Assembly: GCA_019358985.1 (NCBI GenBank)
Contig: JAHHIJ010000032.1
Location: 1-64,000, forward strand
Reading direction: 5' to 3'
DNA from: Tolypothrix brevis GSE-NOS-MK-07-07A
Lineage (GTDB): Bacteria; Cyanobacteriota; Cyanobacteriia; Cyanobacteriales; Nostocaceae
Length of the DNA stretch: 64,000 nucleotides
Both the position numbers and the translations under genes were made by a program. The notes below the pieces were generated by a model. The model made no database searches. It saw only the letters and a list, made by a program, of their open reading frames with translations, and had not been told where the DNA came from. Positions within the stretch are counted from its first letter, which is position 1. Every line of letters starts with the position of its first letter. Positions 36,587-44,353 of this stretch are shown here, piece after piece.

Positions 36587-37035
36587 TATAAATTAAATTC
36601 GGCGATTGCTTTCGGGAAATTTTCGTTTTCATGTCCTGGACGACTAAGTTTCAGTAAAGAAAACCGCTGCAATTCAGTTAAATTCCCCCATTGTTGGGGT
36701 GTGATGCTTATACCTATTTCTTGGAGTTTTTTCTGAAGGCTATCTGGGATATTATTAGCATCCATCCACGGGGGATGAGGTTCAATAAATAATGTTGTCG
36801 GTAGTGTGCCGCTACGTTGTAAAATCAAATTATCAAGATACTTATGATAAGCTTGAATTTCGTTTTCTGTGGTGCAAGGTAGTTCCACTAAAGCTTCACG
36901 CTCAACTTGAGTCATGTGGCTCCAATCGGATAATTTCAGCTTAATACCACAGGTATCGAGTTTGTAGCGTACTTGCATAGGAATGCAACGTAGAGATTCA
37001 ACAAAATCTGCCTCGAATTTAAAAAAGACTGCCAT
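36565..37035 (-). CDS. narM: Nitrate reductase-associated protein NarM
   Basis: A 156-residue protein of the nitrate-reductase-associated family (TIGR02664), required for nitrate reductase activity in Synechococcus. It is seen in FFKFEADFVESLRCIPMQVR, YKLDTCGIKLKLSDW and the repeated half ISITPQQWGNLTELQRF. The last six residues (IRHLRK) and the TGA are written by the terminal repeat of a MITE-like element, so the native C-terminus has been replaced. It lies 17 bases after psiE on the same strand and about 2.5 kb from narB, on the same strand as the nitrate genes. Confidence 0.85.
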   Translation of the reverse strand: MAVFFKFEADFVESLRCIPMQVRYKLDTCGIKLKLSDWSHMTQVEREALVELPCTTENEIQAYHKYLDNLILQRSGTLPTTLFIEPHPPWMDANNIPDSLQKKLQEIGISITPQQWGNLTELQRFSLLKLSRPGHENENFPKAIAEFNLYIRHLRK

Positions 37036-37052
37036 AATATTCCTCCGATGAT

Positions 37053-37511
37053 TTAAGATTTTGATTTAGAATTGCTGTAACGAATAATCCAATAACTTAT
37101 TGATAAAGCGAAAATGGCAATTCCCAGTCCAATTACTTCAACACCATCGGTTTTTTCTAAATCGAGTATAATAATTTTCCGAGATACAGCAATTAAAGAA
37201 GTTACAATAACTAATTCAACCTGAACAACGTGTTTTTTCAGATAAGCTGTGATATTTTCTAAAATTTCTAAAGCAATTAAAATATTTAGAAATAAACCAA
37301 ATATTTTAAATAATGTTTTGTTGATTGCACCATATTCTGTGGTAAAAAGTTCTTTAATCAGAAGCACTCCTAAGTCAAAAATGGCTACCAAAATTACTAC
37401 CACCATCGCTAAAGATAAAACTTTAGAGACTACCACCTCTATGCTTTCAATATAGTGCATAAAGTTGTCATCTTTGCTAGCTTCTTTAAATTGCCTGAAT
37501 AGCTTCCACAT
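37053..37511 (-). CDS. PsiE-family membrane protein
   Basis: A 152-residue protein with about four membrane helices (SLAMVVVILVAIFDLGVLLI, LFKIFGLFLNILIALEIL, VELVIVTSLIAVSRKIII, GLGIAIFALSISYWII). ATG 37511 is chosen because AGGGGGG lies 9-15 bases upstream and MWKLFRQFKEASKDDNFM is the normal opening; the longer frame from 37652 crosses a repeat-rich leader. PsiE was named for phosphate-starvation induction in E. coli; its function is unknown. It is probably cotranscribed with narM (17-base gap). Confidence 0.8.
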   Translation of the reverse strand: MWKLFRQFKEASKDDNFMHYIESIEVVVSKVLSLAMVVVILVAIFDLGVLLIKELFTTEYGAINKTLFKIFGLFLNILIALEILENITAYLKKHVVQVELVIVTSLIAVSRKIIILDLEKTDGVEVIGLGIAIFALSISYWIIRYSNSKSKS

Positions 37512-37667
37512 CTTCTGCACCCCCCTGTGAAGTAAAAAGTGAAAAGCAAAAAGAAAAAAGAAAAACCCCATAGATAAATCTATAGGATGGAAAAAGAATG
37601 CCTTACCAATTCGCGCTTTGTATTTAGAAGGCGCTTTTTTCTTATCTTCCATATCTCAAACTAGGAG

Positions 37668-37716
37668 ACAGTCAATAGTCAATAATCAATAGTTACAAAA
37701 ACTATTGACTATAAAA
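37668..37716. repeat. STRR cluster
   Basis: AGTCAATAGTCAATAATCAAT units facing ACTATTGACTATA, so the two halves can pair. It lies upstream of psiE. Confidence 0.65.
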
Positions 37717-38078
37717 TATTCACCAATTCCCCGGATCGCCAAATATATTGTCATGTATATTTAGCAGCTTATCATTCTTCAGGTCGCAATTGATAAGTAG
37801 ATGGGCATAAATAAACCCTTCTTAACGTAGTAACCTGATTAGCCGTTAAATCCTCACCGACGAGCGGTAAACCGCTCACTACTAACCAGGAGAGTATTTT
37901 ACATTTAATTTCGCCCACTTACTTAATGATTATTTCAACGTTCACCAGCAAGGAGTCCCACACCATAATCCCTGATTTGGTGTGGGGAGGAATTGCTGGT
38001 TGGATTTGTTGCATCCAAAACGCCAACTTTTCCCATAGCGAAAAAAGGGAGGAGGATAGCAACAAATCCAACAATAGT
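37717..38078. other. Structured non-coding region downstream of the IsrB gene
   Basis: It holds nested stems. GAGCGGT/ACCGCTC lies at 37862-37877. A long imperfect hairpin runs from ACCAGCAA (37944) through CCCACACC/GGTGTGGG to TTGCTGGT (38000). A perfect 14-base inverted repeat GTTGGATTTGTTGC/GCAACAAATCCAAC lies at 37999-38072. These stems probably form the right end of the IsrB-carrying element, as IS200/IS605-type transposons carry terminal hairpins. No protein is encoded. Confidence 0.55.
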
Positions 38079-39230
38079 TTATGCAACAACGCATAATCTC
38101 GTACTCCGTTTTATTAATTTGACATTGTTGGGATTAAATTGACCAATGCGTGACCAGTTGTGGTCGTAGATGGAAATATTTTTTGTTTTCCCAGAATTAG
38201 TAAATCCGCCAACCCAACCGCGTATTGCCTCTTTATTACGAAAGGCTTGAACGTAGTCACCTGACCGAAAACCAAATGGTGTTATTGTTCCACCTTGTCG
38301 TTTTAAAATTCCACCCTTCGAGTAGTTTTCTTGATGCAATTTTCTCCTAAATAATTTAGGTCGAGTAATCACAATGAATGGTGATAGAGTTACAACACAT
38401 TCCCCAACCCAATGATGCCCGTGATTTTTTGGGGTATGGAAAGCTTTATACTGAACAAATGCGGTAGATGCTAATGCTATTGCATCGTTAGCATGAGTTT
38501 CTGGAGTCTGCTTTGATTTATCTTTCTTGTCTTTAACAAGACCTAGCTGAGTGCGGTATTTCCCGGTATCCAAAGAATCTATTTCTTTGAGGGGTGCAAG
38601 CTTTGACGCTTCGACTCTAAACCATTCTTGCCCAACTGTTACAGGAGATATGCCAAATCCATGACCTTTGGAATTACCACCACACGACTCGTCTCTAATC
38701 TCGGAGATAGGAATTATTTTGGACATTTCTGACAATATTCTTAATTCCATTTCTCGATTAGCTTTGATGCTAGGCGGTAGCTTTTCTTGGCGACGATTGC
38801 TAAATCTTTTTTCTCGGTGATTGCGTAACTTGAAAGCAACTTTGCGGTTAATGCGCTGTCCTCTGCGAGTGCGTCTTAACTCATGTCTTTTTTCCATTTT
38901 TCCTGTTACAGACTGTCTATCTTTCGTCGTCTTTTTAGATTTATAAAAACCGGGAATACAAGCATGGAATAAAGCAATTGTTGCTAACTTAGTTTGGAAT
39001 GCAATACCTGTAAAAGCCTTGCCTCTATCTGTTCCGCACACTATTTCTTGCGTATTGTATCCAGATGGTTCGCGTAATAATTGGATGTAAAATAATCCGA
39101 CTTTATTGCGTAACCCTTCAGCTTTACCCAACTTTATCCACTTCCTCGCTCTTGCCGGAGTGGTCGGCATGAGTGGTTTCCCATTTGAGGATAGAACTGG
39201 TACTCGTGTTGTTTGATTATTCTGTGACAT
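38079..39230 (-). CDS. isrB: RNA-guided nickase of the IsrB type (IscB relative lacking HNH)
   Basis: A 383-residue protein. An N-terminal PLMP domain has VLSSNGKPLMPTTPARARKW (13-31). RuvC-I has Asp68 in CGTDRGKAFTGIA. An Arg-rich bridge helix (about 113-150) includes the RRTRRGQR run. RuvC-II ends in PISEIRDE (Glu181). RuvC-III is ETHANDAIALA (His246, Asp249). Only about 65 residues separate RuvC-II and III, with no HNH nuclease, which defines IsrB rather than IscB. The C-terminal part (GGTITPFGFRSGDYV, SIYDHNWSRIGQF) is the usual TAM-side domain. IsrB uses an omega RNA to nick DNA. No TnpA gene is nearby. All RuvC acidic residues are intact. Confidence 0.85.
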   Translation of the reverse strand: MSQNNQTTRVPVLSSNGKPLMPTTPARARKWIKLGKAEGLRNKVGLFYIQLLREPSGYNTQEIVCGTDRGKAFTGIAFQTKLATIALFHACIPGFYKSKKTTKDRQSVTGKMEKRHELRRTRRGQRINRKVAFKLRNHREKRFSNRRQEKLPPSIKANREMELRILSEMSKIIPISEIRDESCGGNSKGHGFGISPVTVGQEWFRVEASKLAPLKEIDSLDTGKYRTQLGLVKDKKDKSKQTPETHANDAIALASTAFVQYKAFHTPKNHGHHWVGECVVTLSPFIVITRPKLFRRKLHQENYSKGGILKRQGGTITPFGFRSGDYVQAFRNKEAIRGWVGGFTNSGKTKNISIYDHNWSRIGQFNPNNVKLIKRSTRLCVVA

Positions 39231-39470
39231 TTGTTTTTAGGGATAACCCAAATTACTTTGTATTTAGAATAAATTCTGTCCCTTCGGGCAATCTGGTAAG
39301 CGTATCTTCTATTCACGACTAGACCGTACAGGGGGCTAAACTAGGGAAATATTTAGCCGTGTAACCTTACCAAATCTCGTTGCCCTAACCAACTCTCTCC
39401 TTGCATACCGTGAACTTAGTGAACTAAGTATTTTGCAAGCCTACACTGTCCCGGAGGGCAGTGTAGGTAG
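39231..39470 (-). ncRNA. Candidate omega RNA of the IsrB gene
   Basis: The leader just upstream of the nuclease start folds well on the minus strand. CCTACACTG/CAGTGTAGG is a perfect 9-bp hairpin with an inner 3-bp stem (39440-39467). CTTAGT/ACTAAG-type arms lie at 39414-39429. GGGCAA and GGTAAG on one side (39286-39300) pair with CTTACC and TTGCCC on the other (39366-39385). They close around a GGCTAAA/TTTAGCC hairpin (39334-39358). IscB/IsrB omega RNAs are encoded directly upstream of the nuclease, with the guide at the 5' end. That would place the guide just beyond 39468, toward narB. Ends and expression are not shown. Confidence 0.6.
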
Positions 39471-39576
39471 TTGACTGCGTAATATTGATTAATACAGAAC
39501 GACTTTGAGCCGCCCTGTTTTTTTCTGTACTTTTGTTAAGAAATGCGTTCACTTGTCGCCAAAGGTGGTAATGATG

Positions 39577-41871
39577 TCAGCCGACACCACTGGTTAATGA
39601 CACTTGCTTAGGCAACTCAGTATTAACCGCAACTGGCACTAATTGTACCGCACAAGCTTTTAATTCTGGTTGGAGTGAGTCGGGACAAGATTCTGGATGT
39701 GTGAGAGCGTTTGCTTCAGAATTTTCTGCCCACAGCGCACCCCAATGCATGGGGACAAAGACCGTACCGGGTGCGATCGCTTTTGTAATTTTAGCAGGAA
39801 ACTTGGATTTTCCCCGACGCGATCGCACGGACACCCACTCCGAATCTGTAATATTCAACTTTGCCGCATCACGAGGATGAATCTCAATAAATGGTTGGGG
39901 ATGCATCGAGCGAATTTTTTCAATGCGACCGGTGCGTGTTTGAGTGTGCCAATGTCCGTAAAGTCGCCCAGTTGTCAAGACAAAGGGATAATCAGGATCG
40001 GGTGGTTCTGCTAATCCTCGCGAATGATATGCGCCAAATCGAGCGCGTCCATCAGGAGTGTGAAAACGCAAATCAGTGTAAAGTCTTTTGGAATTAAAAG
40101 TTGTAGAGACGCGATTCATCGCGTCTGTATTTGTAGAGACGCGATTCATCGCGTCTGTATTTTCTTCAAAACCAAGAACACCAGTATCAGAATCGATATA
40201 TATCGGTTCAGGTTTATTTTCTGGATGGGGCCATTGAGTCGCACCTTCCGCTTGTAATTGCTCGTGACTCATACCTGTCATATCGCAAGGACGATCGCAA
40301 GTCAGTTGCACAAACTCAGTATATACCTCAGCGGAGTTTGTAAAAGAAAATTCTTTCTCAAAACCTAAGCGACGCCCTACTTCAGCAAAAATTTCCCAAT
40401 CTGCTTTTGCTTCCCCTGGTGGTGTGCGGAATGCTTGACATAAGGTGACTACTCGTTCGGAGTTTGTCATCACACCAGTTTTCTCACCCCATTGTGCTGC
40501 GGGTAAGAGAACGTGAGCGTAAGCAGCAGTTTCTGTGGGATAATAAGCATCTTGATAGATTGTAAAAGGCGATCGCAATAACGCTTTTTTCGTCCGCTCC
40601 AAATCTGGCATACTCACAGCCGGATTAGTCGCCGCAATCCACAATAACCCGACATTACCGTTTTCTAACTCCGTAATCATATCCCACGCCGTCAAACCCG
40701 GATTTGGGGAAATTTGCCCCGGCTTCAGTCCCCAAAATTCCTCAACTTCCCCTCGCTGTTGGGCATTTTTCACCGTCCGATAACCAGGTAACAGATGTGA
40801 TAAACCTCCCGCTTCGCGTCCTCCCATCGCGTTTGGCTGACCGGTTAAGGAAAATGGTCCGGCTCCTGGTTTACCAATTTGTCCGGTCATTAAGTGCAAA
40901 TTAATGATGGTTCTGACTTTTGCGGTACCTTCCGATGATTGATTTACACCCATTGACCACATCGACAGAACCCGCTGTGATTGTCCCCAGTAGCGAGCTG
41001 CTGTTTCTAAATCTTCAACGCTGATACCGCAGCGATGAGCTACGACATCAGGGGAATAATGGCGAATCACCTCAGCGTATGCAGGGAAGTTGCTGGTACA
41101 ATCCTCAATGAACGCGGGATCGATGTAATTCCAGCGCATCAATAAGTGAGCCATCCCGTTCATCAAGTCGATATCTGTACCGGGACGAATCGCTAAATGT
41201 AAATCTGCGGCTTCTGCGGTTGGTGTGCGTCGGGGATCGACCACAATCATTTTCACTTTGCGATTCTTTTTATGGTATTTCTCCAATCGGTTGAAAATGA
41301 TCGGGTGACATTCAGCCGTATTGGTACCAATTAAAAAAGCACAGTCAGTTAACTCCAAGTCATCGTAACAGCACGGGGGACCATCTGCGCCAAAGCTTTG
41401 AATGTAGCCAGCTACAGCACTGGACATACATAAACGAGAGTTGGCATCAAAGTTGTTTGTACCCAAACAGCCTTTCATCAATTTCTGAGCTATGTAGTAG
41501 TCCTCAGTTTGAAACTGACCGGAACCATACATACATATGGCTTCTACTCCTTGGGTAAAGCGCACAGTTTGAATGCGCTGGGTGATAAGATTAAAAGCTT
41601 CATCCCAAGTTGCGCGGCGAAATTCCTGTTTTAAGGAGTCTCGTAGCATTGGGTAGCGTAATCTATTTTTATCTAAAGATTCGGCGATGGTTGCGCCTTT
41701 AACACACACCATACCTTGACTTGACGGATGCGCTTTATCCCCCCGCACTCGCCAAATTGGAGTTCCTTGGCTATCTCGATTTGTGGCTTTGCCATGTTGC
41801 GCTGGGGGGGAGACTTCTAATCCACAGCCTACACCACAGTAAGGACAGACGGTTTTAGTAATTTCAGTCAT
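39577..41871 (-). CDS. narB: Ferredoxin-nitrate reductase with in-frame repeat insert
   Basis: A 764-residue molybdopterin enzyme reducing nitrate to nitrite with reduced ferredoxin. The 4Fe-4S cluster uses Cys9, 12, 16 and 56 ([15 protein letters not shown]). Mo-bisMGD domains follow, and the C-terminal dinucleotide-binding part contains [20 protein letters not shown]. At about residues 571-590 two tandem copies of a 30-bp palindromic repeat are read in frame as [10 protein letters not shown] twice, in the linker before [17 protein letters not shown]. The insert keeps the frame and avoids the known active-site segments. Last gene of the nirA-nrtP-narB set, 720 bases behind nrtP, with its own candidate NtcA site. 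Confidence 0.95.
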   Translation of the reverse strand: MTEITKTVCPYCGVGCGLEVSPPAQHGKATNRDSQGTPIWRVRGDKAHPSSQGMVCVKGATIAESLDKNRLRYPMLRDSLKQEFRRATWDEAFNLITQRIQTVRFTQGVEAICMYGSGQFQTEDYYIAQKLMKGCLGTNNFDANSRLCMSSAVAGYIQSFGADGPPCCYDDLELTDCAFLIGTNTAECHPIIFNRLEKYHKKNRKVKMIVVDPRRTPTAEAADLHLAIRPGTDIDLMNGMAHLLMRWNYIDPAFIEDCTSNFPAYAEVIRHYSPDVVAHRCGISVEDLETAARYWGQSQRVLSMWSMGVNQSSEGTAKVRTIINLHLMTGQIGKPGAGPFSLTGQPNAMGGREAGGLSHLLPGYRTVKNAQQRGEVEEFWGLKPGQISPNPGLTAWDMITELENGNVGLLWIAATNPAVSMPDLERTKKALLRSPFTIYQDAYYPTETAAYAHVLLPAAQWGEKTGVMTNSERVVTLCQAFRTPPGEAKADWEIFAEVGRRLGFEKEFSFTNSAEVYTEFVQLTCDRPCDMTGMSHEQLQAEGATQWPHPENKPEPIYIDSDTGVLGFEENTDAMNRVSTNTDAMNRVSTTFNSKRLYTDLRFHTPDGRARFGAYHSRGLAEPPDPDYPFVLTTGRLYGHWHTQTRTGRIEKIRSMHPQPFIEIHPRDAAKLNITDSEWVSVRSRRGKSKFPAKITKAIAPGTVFVPMHWGALWAENSEANALTHPESCPDSLQPELKACAVQLVPVAVNTELPKQVSLTSGVG
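40101..40160. repeat. Two tandem 30-bp palindromic units inside narB
   Basis: Each unit is TTGTAGAGACGCGATTCATC followed by GCGTCTGTAT; arms AGACGCGAT/ATCGCGTCT pair. This is the same family as the perfect palindrome in the glycosyltransferase gene. Unit length 30 is a multiple of three, so copy number can change without shifting the frame. Confidence 0.9.
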
Positions 41872-41983
41872 GGCGTTTATACCGTATTCACCAGTTGTCT
41901 AAATTTTGAACAATGACTTAATTTAAGAGCGAATAGTTGTGTTTTCAAACTTTTGATATCATGGAAGCGCAAATCACAGATAC

Positions 41984-42013
41984 TGTAGAGACGTTCCGGC
42001 GGAACGTCTTTAC
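41984..42013. repeat. GTAGAGACGTTCCGGCGGAACGTC hairpin
   Basis: A palindrome of the AGACGTTCCG class, in the leader of narB. It is followed by GACGGTTGCGACGTTTTTGT and TTAATTAAACGGACATGATA, which recur around 55111-55208. Confidence 0.75.
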
Positions 42014-42213
42014 GACGGTTGCGACGTTTTTGTTACTGTTAATTAAACGGACATGATATGAAATTCGCTCGCTGCACTTAAAAATGTTTAAGCTGCTGAG
42101 AGAAAATTCTGATAGTTTCTGTTAAGAATTTTTCTCAAATTTGCGGGAAAAACTTTCGGAATTTATCCTGATAGCATTTTTACTTATTTAATATCAATTG
42201 TGACCAACAAAAA

Positions 42214-42227
42214 GTATTTTATTATAC
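42214..42227 (-). promoter_or_regulatory. Candidate NtcA site upstream of narB
   Basis: GTATTTTATTATAC is a perfect GTA-N8-TAC core. On the minus strand an AT-rich TTAAAT-like box lies 22 bases downstream, as in NtcA-activated promoters, but it is a weak match to TAN3T. It would give narB its own nitrogen-controlled start about 300 bases upstream of the gene. Confidence 0.5.
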
Positions 42228-42269
42228 TTTTTTTCAACTAATATCATTCATTAAGCCCCAAATTTTCGC

Positions 42270-42296
42270 AGAGACGTAGCAATGCTACGTCTCTAC
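42270..42296. repeat. AGAGACGTAGCAATGCTACGTCTCT hairpin
   Basis: A near-perfect palindrome of the AGACGTAGCA class, in the nrtP-narB gap, next to the candidate NtcA site. Confidence 0.75.
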
Positions 42297-42457
42297 ATAA
42301 ATGTGATTTTTTTCCACAATTCCTTAAATTGAAGATACACACAGATTGATTTTCTGTGTGTATCTCAGGTTTGATTTTTAGGAGTTTATTAGTAGTAATC
42401 CTAACCCAACTAACTACTATAGGAATCCGGTTTGAATTTTGAACAAAATTCGGTATT

Positions 42458-42536
42458 GTAGGGTGTGTTAGAACGGAGTTCGTACCGCACCATTTGTAAG
42501 GATTTGGTGCGTTACGCTGTCGCTAACGCACCCTAC
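42458..42536. repeat. GTAGGGTGTGTTA...TAACGCACCCTAC element
   Basis: Thirteen-base inverted ends with one mismatch, plus an inner GGTGCGTTACG copy. It is of the same family as 9612-9640 and 20092-20127, here as a longer miniature element downstream of nrtP. Confidence 0.7.
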
Positions 42537-42591
42537 GTATCTTTTCAAAAATCAAATAGTAATCCTATAACTACTATCTCCTATTGAAATC

Positions 42592-44094
42592 TTATTCTTC
42601 CGCTAACATGGGAGCTTTTTGGGTTATCATTTCTAATGATTCATCCTCGGAAGCGCTAGCAAAAGAGCCTTTCGGTTCTTTGAGGAAGAAGGCACACATA
42701 AAGGCGCAGATTAAAGCAGCTATACCCATTGTGGCAAAGAGTGTTGGTGGATTGGTTAAGCTGTAGATTGTCAGATAAACCACACCGCCGAAGTTACCGT
42801 AAGCGCCGACATTACCAGCAATTTGACCTGTGGCTTCTTTCTTAATTAAAGGTACGATACCGTAGGTTGCACCGCAGCCAGCTTGGGCAAAATATGCGGC
42901 TAATATAGTAACAGCGATCGCTAGGGGAAGAGGCCAGCTTTTGTTAATAAAATGTGTGATCAAATAGCTGACACCAATCCCAGCAGAAATAATTGTCATT
43001 GTCCATTTGCGAGAGCTAAATTTATCAGAAATTAAGCCACCGCTAGGACGAGAAATTAAGTTCATAAAGGGATAGATAGAAGCAATCATCCCCGCTACCA
43101 CATGCTCTAAACCAAAGGTTTTTTCAAAAAATGCCGGCAGCATGGAAACCGCTGCCAGTTCCGAACCAAAGTTAGTAATGTATGTGAATTCGAGTAAAGC
43201 TACTTGACCAAATTGATAGCGTTCTGAAGGGGCGTAAATTTTTCTGCCAGTTAATAGTTCTTGGTTGACTTTATAAGCTTGGTAGCTTTGATAAGCAAAT
43301 AATCCGAGTAACGCAACCCAAACCAAATACATTTGGCTGAGATTTAAGAAGTGAATGTTCTTTTGTTCTAAACGCCAAGCTAATAAACCTAAAGCGAAAA
43401 TTAAACCAAAGTTGGAAACAATCATTGCCCAGAAACTTTTGACACTGGTTACTTCCAAAGAACCATTTTTCTTAGGACGTTTGTAAGTTTTGCCGGCAGG
43501 AGTATCTTGAACGGTGTTGAAATAAATTACACCGTAAATTGCTGCAATTATACCTGTAAGAGCGATCGTCAAACGCCAGTTAGAAGCACCACCAGTCATA
43601 AAGCTAGCCGCAACCGCAATTATCGGTAAGGCAAATTCAGCCCCAAATGCCCCAAAGTTGCCCCAACCGCCATAAACCCCTTGAGCTATACCAATATCTT
43701 TCGGGGGAAACCATTCGGACACCATGCGGATACCGACGACAAACCCAGCACCGACAATTCCCATCAACAAGCGACTGATAACCAATTGGTTAAAGTTTTG
43801 TGACAGCGCTGTAGCCATACAGGGAACCACAGCAAACATCAGCAGCATTGAGTAAGTTATTCTCGGACCATAACGATCCAAAAGCATCCCAATTATAATT
43901 CGTGCTGGAATTGTCAGCGCTAAGTTGCAGATACCCAAAGTTTTAATTTGTTCGGGCGCCAGATGTAATTGCTTACCTATAGTTGTCGCAAAGGGAGCAA
44001 AGTTAAACCAACAAACGAAGGTGAGAAAAAAGGCAAACCAAGTCTGATGTAAGATGCGATAGCGACCGGTAAATGAAACTAAACCTTTGAGCAT
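42592..44094 (-). CDS. nrtP: Nitrate/nitrite permease of the MFS type
   Basis: A 500-residue major-facilitator protein with about 12 membrane helices, homologous to NrtP of the nitrate-nitrite porter family. It has FTGRYRILHQTWFAFFLTFV at the start, the NNP-type motif GIVGAGFVVGIRMVSEWF, GVYGGWGNFGAFGAE, and a second glycine-rich signature GNVGAYGNFGGVVYLTIY. It imports nitrate and nitrite into the cytoplasm. Its place between nirA and narB is the usual one in cyanobacteria that use NrtP instead of the NrtABCD ABC transporter. It is 259 bases behind nirA, a gap filled with repeats. Confidence 0.95.
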   Translation of the reverse strand: MLKGLVSFTGRYRILHQTWFAFFLTFVCWFNFAPFATTIGKQLHLAPEQIKTLGICNLALTIPARIIIGMLLDRYGPRITYSMLLMFAVVPCMATALSQNFNQLVISRLLMGIVGAGFVVGIRMVSEWFPPKDIGIAQGVYGGWGNFGAFGAEFALPIIAVAASFMTGGASNWRLTIALTGIIAAIYGVIYFNTVQDTPAGKTYKRPKKNGSLEVTSVKSFWAMIVSNFGLIFALGLLAWRLEQKNIHFLNLSQMYLVWVALLGLFAYQSYQAYKVNQELLTGRKIYAPSERYQFGQVALLEFTYITNFGSELAAVSMLPAFFEKTFGLEHVVAGMIASIYPFMNLISRPSGGLISDKFSSRKWTMTIISAGIGVSYLITHFINKSWPLPLAIAVTILAAYFAQAGCGATYGIVPLIKKEATGQIAGNVGAYGNFGGVVYLTIYSLTNPPTLFATMGIAALICAFMCAFFLKEPKGSFASASEDESLEMITQKAPMLAEE

Positions 44095-44185
44095 TGAATT
44101 TTCCTAAGTAAAAACTGAATAATTGCGTAGAAAAATCTGTGGACAATTACATAATTGCCCTAAGATGTTGGTTGATAATTGTTAG

Positions 44186-44346
44186 TACGGACGTTCCGGC
44201 GGTTCTAGTACAGACGTTCCGGCGGAACGTCTCTACGACTACAGACGTTCCGGCGGAACGTCTCTACGGCACCTTTTGTACAGACGTTCCGGCGGAACGT
44301 CTCTACGGCACCTTTTGTACAGACGTTCCGGCGGAACGTCTCTACC
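44186..44346. repeat. Cluster of five ACAGACGTTCCGGCGGAACG palindromes
   Basis: A partial copy (44186-44202) and four full hairpins (44208-44236, 44240-44268, 44279-44307, 44318-44346), some with a shared GGCACCTTTTGT spacer, showing local tandem duplication. The cluster lies between nirA and nrtP and, if transcribed, would form successive stem-loops in the operon mRNA. Confidence 0.85.
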
Positions 44347-44353
44347 ACGCCCA

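Noticed and set aside
44186-44346. CRISPR-like array (regular repeats about 30 bases apart)
   Set aside because: Units are palindromes separated by short, nearly identical spacers; there are no unique spacers of CRISPR length and no cas genes.
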